DNA of 7,223 nt from Prochlorothrix sp035286285. Lineage in GTDB: Bacteria > Cyanobacteriota > Cyanobacteriia > Prochlorotrichales > Prochlorotrichaceae. The notes below the pieces were generated by a model, which searched no databases, was not told where the DNA came from, and saw only the letters and a program-made list of their open reading frames with translations. Where the stretch lies: contig JAYKJG010000101.1 in assembly GCA_035286285.1 (NCBI GenBank), positions 1 through 7,223 on the forward strand. The letters are read 5' to 3'. Of this stretch, positions 3,759-7,223 are shown one piece after another. Made by a program: the position numbers and the translations under genes. Each line of letters opens with the position of its first letter. The stretch's first letter is position 1.

Positions 3759-6329
3759 CTAGGGAGCCTTGGGAAAACTGGGCAGTTCCACCGCCGCCAG
3801 GGACTCCCGTTTTTTGCTGGGGCGGAGGGGGTGTACCAAGGGGGAAGGCCAGTTGGTTGAAGGGAGGGCCAAGGCAAAGGCTGGGGCTGGGCTGGGGGCT
3901 GGGCTGGGGGACTGGACCTGGGGCGTATCGATTTCCGGGTCTGCGTCGGCTTCTAGATCCCGACGCACAGCGGAGGCCGCAAGACCCAAACCGGCGCGGC
4001 TCTCGGCCAGGGGTGTCGGCTTGGTGTGGCCCAACTTCCAGGGAGGGCTGGGCGGTGTTGCCCCTTGGGGGCCAGCTTGGGGCGTTGGGTTGGGCTTAGG
4101 GGGCCGATCGGTCCCGTTCTGGGGCGATCGATCGGCCTCAGCCCCCCCGATCGCCGCACTCTCCAGGGAATCCGCCGCCCGATCGCCCGCCTCAGCCCCT
4201 TCCGGCACCGGGGCCACAGGGGTCGTGCTGGGCAGGGGGAACATGACCACAGAACTGCCGGTTTTGGGACTGGGGGGGGGCGGGGGAGCCATCTCGGCGG
4301 GATGGGCCGGGTTCGTCGGGGCTGTATCGGACCCACCCCGATCGGACAGGTCAGGCAGCGGGGGGGGACTCTCCGGCAAAGTCTCAGCCCCTGGCGGCGG
4401 GACTAAGGTGGCCGCGCTCTGCTCTGCGTGGGAGCGTTGGGCCTTCGCTAAGTCTTGCCAAAGCTGGTAGGGATTGGCAACCCCTTCGCCGGGACTGTCC
4501 AGACCTTCACCCCCAGGGCGGGCAACGCCCACCGGAGCATTGCCAAAGCCAAGGACGACGGGGGTTCCAGGGCTGGGAATGGCTGGGCTGGGAATGGCTG
4601 GGCTAGGGGTTGCGGCCATGGGCGAAGCAACAGCGGGGGGATGCTCACCGGGCTGCTCCGTTGAGGGCTGGGCGATCGCTACGGTGTCGATCGTCATGTT
4701 TCCAGGTCGATCCGGCGGCACCATGGGCGCAGCAGTCATCGGGGGCATCCCATCCAGTTCATCCCCCATCGCCAACCCAAACACCGCATTAAGCTTCTGC
4801 TCCAGTTGCAAATCCACCTCTGGCTCAGCAGAATGTTCCAAAATCAGATTGGAGGCCGGGGGCGGCACCTGGGGCAACGTTGGCGTAGGGGGCTGAGGGG
4901 TTTGCACCGTGGGGGTCTGCACCGTGGGAGGCTGGATCACAGGCGACTGCATTACAGGTAACTGCATTACAGGTGACTGCGCGACAGGCGATTGCACCGT
5001 GGGGGGCTGCATTACAGGTAACTGCATTACAGGTGACTGCGCGACAGGAGGCTGCGCAACAGAAGGCTGTGCGACAGGGGGCTGTACTGTGGAACGCTGG
5101 GCAGGGGGCTGAACCGGGGAAACCGGCGTAGCCGTCGTTAACGCGGGATCCAAGGCAGCAGTCTGGCTCGGAGCAGCACTGGCAGCCGCCGCTTCAGGCA
5201 CCGCCCCAGGGGCTGGGGGATCCGACAGATCCGCAAGATTCGACAGATCCACCTCATCCACCTGTCTGCCCTCGGCCTCCAGCGAGGCAGGCTCCTCTGC
5301 CAACCAATGGTTAATCTTGTCCCACTCTCCCCCCTCTGTCCCTAGGTCAGCACCCGCTTGGCTAGACCAGGGCTGAACCGGCTGCGATCGAGGGAAAAAG
5401 TCCATCCCTTGGGTCATCCCTTCCAGGGAGTTGGGCACCGACAGCGACGCAAAGTTTGACCCATCCGGCGCACCGGGGTTGGGCACTGATACATCCAAAC
5501 ACTTCTCCAGGGCCGCCTTAAATTGCAAGGTGTAGCGCTGTTGGCGGCTCAGCCTGGTTTTCAAATCCCGACATTCATTTTCCATTTCTACCAAGCGCTG
5601 GGTCTGCTCTGCAAAGCGCTTTTGGGTCAGGCCACACTCCCGCTCCATTTGGGTAATGCGATCCTGACTGGTCTCCAATTGGTTGCTCAGGGTCTCCGCC
5701 AAAATCCTATGGCGCTGGGCGGCTTGCTGGGCGGCTTCTAAGTTGCGATTGAGGGTTTCTAAACGGTGGTGATAGTCCAGTAGTTCTTGATTGCGGTCCT
5801 GCACCAACTGCTCTTGGTAGCGGGCACATTCCAGTTGGTGTTGCAGCGACGCTTGGCAGTCCTGAAACGATCGCTCTAGCTCCGTCACCCAACCTTGCAA
5901 ATCCTGGTTTTGGTCCCGGAGTGCCCAGTTTTCCTGCTGTAATTGCGCGAGATCTGGCCCTAGGCCCGGTTCTGCGGAGGGAACTGGATTAACCGCTGTA
6001 GAGGGCAATGAAGTTGCGGTGACCTCGATCGTGGGGGCTGGGGCGGGAGCGGCTGTCTTGGGGGGGGCGGATGGGGCCGGGGGAATGGGCTGGGGCGGTG
6101 CAGGGGTTGGGGATCCAGAACGGGAACGCTCAGCAGCGGGAACCGTTGGGACCGATCGATCGCCCCCCCCAGACTCACCCCGATCGGGAGGCTGGGGTTG
6201 GGACAGGGCAGGACCAGCCTGGGGACTCCTCTCCAGGTCAAGCTCAAGAACCCAATCTGGACACTCAGAGGAGTCGGGGGAACTCGCATTCCCATCCCTC
6301 AACCGGCGATTGACATCTGCTTCGCTCAT
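3759..6329 (-). CDS. Large coiled-coil protein with a long disordered Pro-rich tail, function unknown
   Basis: An 856-residue protein with no signal peptide or membrane segment, so probably cytoplasmic. Residues 1-124 are Pro/Ser-rich and low complexity apart from an acidic patch, CPDWVLELDLE, at 23-33. Residues 125-280 form a strong coiled coil rich in Gln, Glu, Leu and Arg, ending in CRDLKTRLSRQQRYTLQFKA and ALEKCL. I recall a closely similar block in uncharacterised cyanobacterial proteins. Residues 281-856 are disordered-looking and rich in Pro, Ala and Ser. They include a 13-unit pentapeptide array (414-478) and a few hydrophobic islands: WDKINHWLAEEP at 336-347, LQLEQKLNAVFGLAMG at 507-522 and NPYQLWQDLAKAQ at 619-631. 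All six cysteines lie before residue 280. The pattern suggests a scaffold or polar-organising protein, but that is inference. The ATG lacks a strong Shine-Dalgarno. Confidence 0.85.
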   Translation of the reverse strand: MSEADVNRRLRDGNASSPDSSECPDWVLELDLERSPQAGPALSQPQPPDRGESGGGDRSVPTVPAAERSRSGSPTPAPPQPIPPAPSAPPKTAAPAPAPTIEVTATSLPSTAVNPVPSAEPGLGPDLAQLQQENWALRDQNQDLQGWVTELERSFQDCQASLQHQLECARYQEQLVQDRNQELLDYHHRLETLNRNLEAAQQAAQRHRILAETLSNQLETSQDRITQMERECGLTQKRFAEQTQRLVEMENECRDLKTRLSRQQRYTLQFKAALEKCLDVSVPNPGAPDGSNFASLSVPNSLEGMTQGMDFFPRSQPVQPWSSQAGADLGTEGGEWDKINHWLAEEPASLEAEGRQVDEVDLSNLADLSDPPAPGAVPEAAAASAAPSQTAALDPALTTATPVSPVQPPAQRSTVQPPVAQPSVAQPPVAQSPVMQLPVMQPPTVQSPVAQSPVMQLPVMQSPVIQPPTVQTPTVQTPQPPTPTLPQVPPPASNLILEHSAEPEVDLQLEQKLNAVFGLAMGDELDGMPPMTAAPMVPPDRPGNMTIDTVAIAQPSTEQPGEHPPAVASPMAATPSPAIPSPAIPSPGTPVVLGFGNAPVGVARPGGEGLDSPGEGVANPYQLWQDLAKAQRSHAEQSAATLVPPPGAETLPESPPPLPDLSDRGGSDTAPTNPAHPAEMAPPPPPSPKTGSSVVMFPLPSTTPVAPVPEGAEAGDRAADSLESAAIGGAEADRSPQNGTDRPPKPNPTPQAGPQGATPPSPPWKLGHTKPTPLAESRAGLGLAASAVRRDLEADADPEIDTPQVQSPSPAPSPAPAFALALPSTNWPSPLVHPLRPSKKRESLAAVELPSFPKAP
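4560..4610. repeat. 15-bp tandem repeat encoding Pro-Ala-Ile-Pro-Ser units
   Basis: GGCTGGGAATGGCTG occurs twice, exactly in tandem, at 4571-4585 and 4586-4600, with degenerate flanking units. In the coiled-coil gene it encodes SPAIPSPAIPSPGTP (residues 576-590). The array is in frame and extends the disordered tail. Confidence 0.85.
4896..5090. repeat. 15-bp minisatellite encoding thirteen VxQxP pentapeptides
   Basis: Thirteen phased 15-bp units encode pentapeptides of the form [V/T]-x-Q-x-P/S, such as VMQLP, VAQSP and TVQTP (residues 414-478 of the coiled-coil protein). A higher-order unit is present: a perfect 42-bp stretch at 4947-4988 recurs at 5007-5048, 60 bp (four units) away. This points to recent expansion by slippage or unequal exchange. 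Copy number is likely to vary between strains. Confidence 0.9.
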
Positions 6330-7080
6330 TGTGACTTACCCACAGCAACACATGCGACTTAATTTTGGAGGCTTTCTCCATCGGGACAGATGTGAGCCAT
6401 AACCCTGAGTTAGCTCACCCCCCACGCCCAACGGCTGAAACCCTATCTTGAAAAGGGGACTTAACTTTGATTTGGAGTTCATTCACGCCCTTGCCAACCG
6501 TTTCCCTGGGGAACGTGAAGCTGACAAGACCTGGGTTCAGATGCAAGAAAATCCGATGCCATAGCATCAGCAGTAAGCGCGGCGGTTTCCCTGGGGACGG
6601 GGGAAGTCAGTCACTCCGGGAAGGCCCGTCTAAGGTTGCAGTCCCGGTTTTCCCCTCTTATTGAGGAGAATATAGGACGCTTTCAGGCGGAAAATTCCCC
6701 AACCCTGGGACTTGTGAAACCTGAGGGAATCTGTCAGGCTAAGCGATAAGGGAACCCCGAAAAACCGAGATTGGTCAGCCATGGGCACCGCTTCAAGTCA
6801 GTCTCTTGAGGCCAGTTCCCAGTTAATGCGCCCAAATGAGGGGCAAGGTCTGATGGGGGAAGGTCATGATTGAGGAAATCCTGGAGCAGACCCCAGAACA
6901 GACTCCGGAGTGATCCTGGATTAGTCTAGTACATGCTCCCAAGGGCTTGTCAATTGGATGTCAACCTTGATAGTAATCACGACCTAATCTAGGTTCAGAT
7001 CACGTCATGGTTCGACAAATTCCTTAATGATTTAGGAAGCAAGATTTAGAAAGTACAGAGGGATGGAGCTGGTTGACTGA
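6330..7080. other. Gene-poor intergenic region, about 750 bp
   Basis: No ORF here looks like a convincing gene. The longest plus-strand frame (6467-6664) has an atypical composition. Three very short plus-strand frames read more like protein. One is 6448-6564 (TTG start, 38 residues, with FDLEFIHALANRFPGERE). The others are 6781-6873 (30 residues) and 6866-6913 (15 residues, MIEEILEQTPEQTPE), the last preceded by GGGGGAAGG. A 13-bp word, GTTTCCCTGGGGA, occurs at 6500-6512 and 6585-6597. Small hairpins lie at 6555-6568 (GATGC/GCATC), 6616-6647 (CCGGGA/TCCCGG followed by TTTT), 6791-6810 (CTTCAAG/CTTGAGG) and 6982-6994 (ACCTA/TAGGT). I recognise no tRNA, tmRNA, RNase P RNA or riboswitch. It may be a decayed gene, an unrecognised RNA, or the leader of a gene outside the window. 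Confidence 0.5.
6392..6418. promoter_or_regulatory. Strong hairpin or operator-like palindrome upstream of the coiled-coil gene
   Basis: GTGAGC (6392-6397) pairs with GCTCAC (6413-6418). After a two-base bulge, TAAC (6400-6403) pairs with GTTA (6409-6412), leaving the loop CCTGA. That is ten base pairs in 27 nt, centred about 76 bp before the ATG of the 856-residue gene. It could be a 5'-leader hairpin or a DNA operator. It is not a terminator, since no T-run follows on either strand. Confidence 0.5.
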
Positions 7081-7087
7081 CAGAAAA

Positions 7088-7114
7088 CTCTGCCGAGGGC
7101 GCTCTGCCGAGGGC
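7088..7114. repeat. Tandem pair of CTCTGCCGAGGGC
   Basis: The same 13 bases occur at 7088-7100 and 7102-7114, one base apart (14-bp period). They are followed by CACGAAGACCGCGCCCCTACAG, which leads straight into the hairpin repeats. The arrangement is typical of noncoding cyanobacterial dispersed repeats. Confidence 0.8.
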
Positions 7115-7123
7115 ACGAAGACC

Positions 7124-7223
7124 GCGCCCCTACAGGACTTTTGGGACTGTAGGGGTCAGGTTTCCTGACCCGCTTGCTGTGCTACAGGACTTTTGGGACT
7201 GTAGGGGTCAGGTTTCCTGACCC
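7124..7223. repeat. Two direct 42-bp hairpin repeats at the window edge
   Basis: An identical 42-bp unit occupies 7130-7171 and 7182-7223, separated by GCTTGCTGTG. Each unit contains GGGTCAGG-TTT-CCTGACCC (7153-7171 and 7205-7223), an 8-bp stem with a 3-nt loop. It also contains an overlapping hairpin CTACAG...CTGTAG, which in the first copy extends to nine pairs (CCCCTACAG 7127-7135 with CTGTAGGGG 7147-7155). The two hairpins share bases 7153-7155, so they compete. The core CTGTAGGGG plus GTCAGGTTT matches the element at 181-317. The array may continue beyond the edge. Confidence 0.85.

Noticed and set aside
3769..4470. Long plus-strand open frame opposite the coiled-coil gene (233 codons)
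   Set aside because: It is a GC-rich shadow of the Pro/Ala-rich coding strand: Gly/Arg/Ala composition, no domain, no ribosome binding site.
4896..5090. CRISPR array
   Set aside because: The units are contiguous 15-bp in-frame repeats without spacers.
4896..5090. Pentapeptide-repeat (A[D/N]Lxx) family domain
   Set aside because: The units are VxQxP, lacking the central Leu/Phe pattern of that beta-helix family.
4909..5112. Plus-strand repetitive frame reading GCITGDC-type units
   Set aside because: It is the antisense reading of the 15-bp array; the minus-strand frame continues through a long gene and is clearly the coding one.
6601..6650. Cobalamin-riboswitch-like AAGTCAG and GGGAAGG words
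   Set aside because: The conserved GCCACTG core is absent and the words are in the wrong order.
6700..6757. Thiamine-pyrophosphate riboswitch-like words (ACCC, GAAACCTGA, GCG.TAAGGGAA)
   Set aside because: The order is similar, but the spacing between ACCC and the CCTGA element is too long, the CTGAGA element is missing, the P4-type stem is not in place, and no thiamine gene follows.
7001..7021. GGTTCGACAAATTCC as a tRNA T-arm
   Set aside because: The flanking bases do not form the five-pair T stem, and no acceptor or anticodon arm can be drawn around it.

Overview
The window is cyanobacterial DNA. The evidence is three full HIP1 octamers (GCGATCGC) and many CGATCG cores, a high-GC sequence rich in Pro/Ala codons, and gene content typical of the phylum. 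These include a stand-alone uroporphyrinogen-III methyltransferase, a small 'LIKYGGP' membrane protein and a long coiled-coil protein with a segment I recall from cyanobacteria. No genus can be assigned from the sequence alone.

Layout. Positions 1-154 (minus) hold the first 51 codons of an ABC-transporter ATPase of the PhnC type. Positions 155-482 are an intergenic gap filled by two back-to-back palindromic elements (181-317 and 331-472). Positions 483-1460 (minus) encode the matching PhnD-family substrate-binding lipoprotein, which most resembles the 'putative selenate' subgroup. Positions 1606-1806 (plus) encode a 66-residue two-helix membrane protein whose 3' end overlaps, tail to tail, the cobA gene at 1750-2754 (minus). 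CobA makes precorrin-2 for siroheme and cobalamin. Positions 2979-3743 (plus) encode a secreted protein with two SH3-like repeats, each bracketed by a cysteine pair. Its strong ribosome binding site fixes the start downstream of the longest open frame. Positions 3759-6329 (minus), convergent with it and only 15 bp away, encode an 856-residue protein with a coiled coil near the N-terminus and a long disordered Pro-rich tail. Positions 6330-7223 carry no convincing gene: a strong hairpin lies just upstream of the coiled-coil gene, then about 650 bp with only tiny ORFs and short repeats, then hairpin-forming repeats up to the window edge.

How the parts relate. The two genes at the left edge are very probably one oxyanion-importer operon (binding protein then ATPase, permease presumably beyond the edge). 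The remaining genes show no shared pathway. The most notable cross-gene feature is 15-bp-period repeats in the reading frames of both cobA and the coiled-coil gene, which build flexible Pro/Gln/Ala/Thr linkers. A second is a palindromic repeat family with core CTGTAGGGG that occurs at both ends of the window. I see no mobile-element transposase, CRISPR array, tRNA or rRNA. Nothing here establishes a new biological system; the best leads are the coiled-coil protein and the unexplained region 6420-7080.
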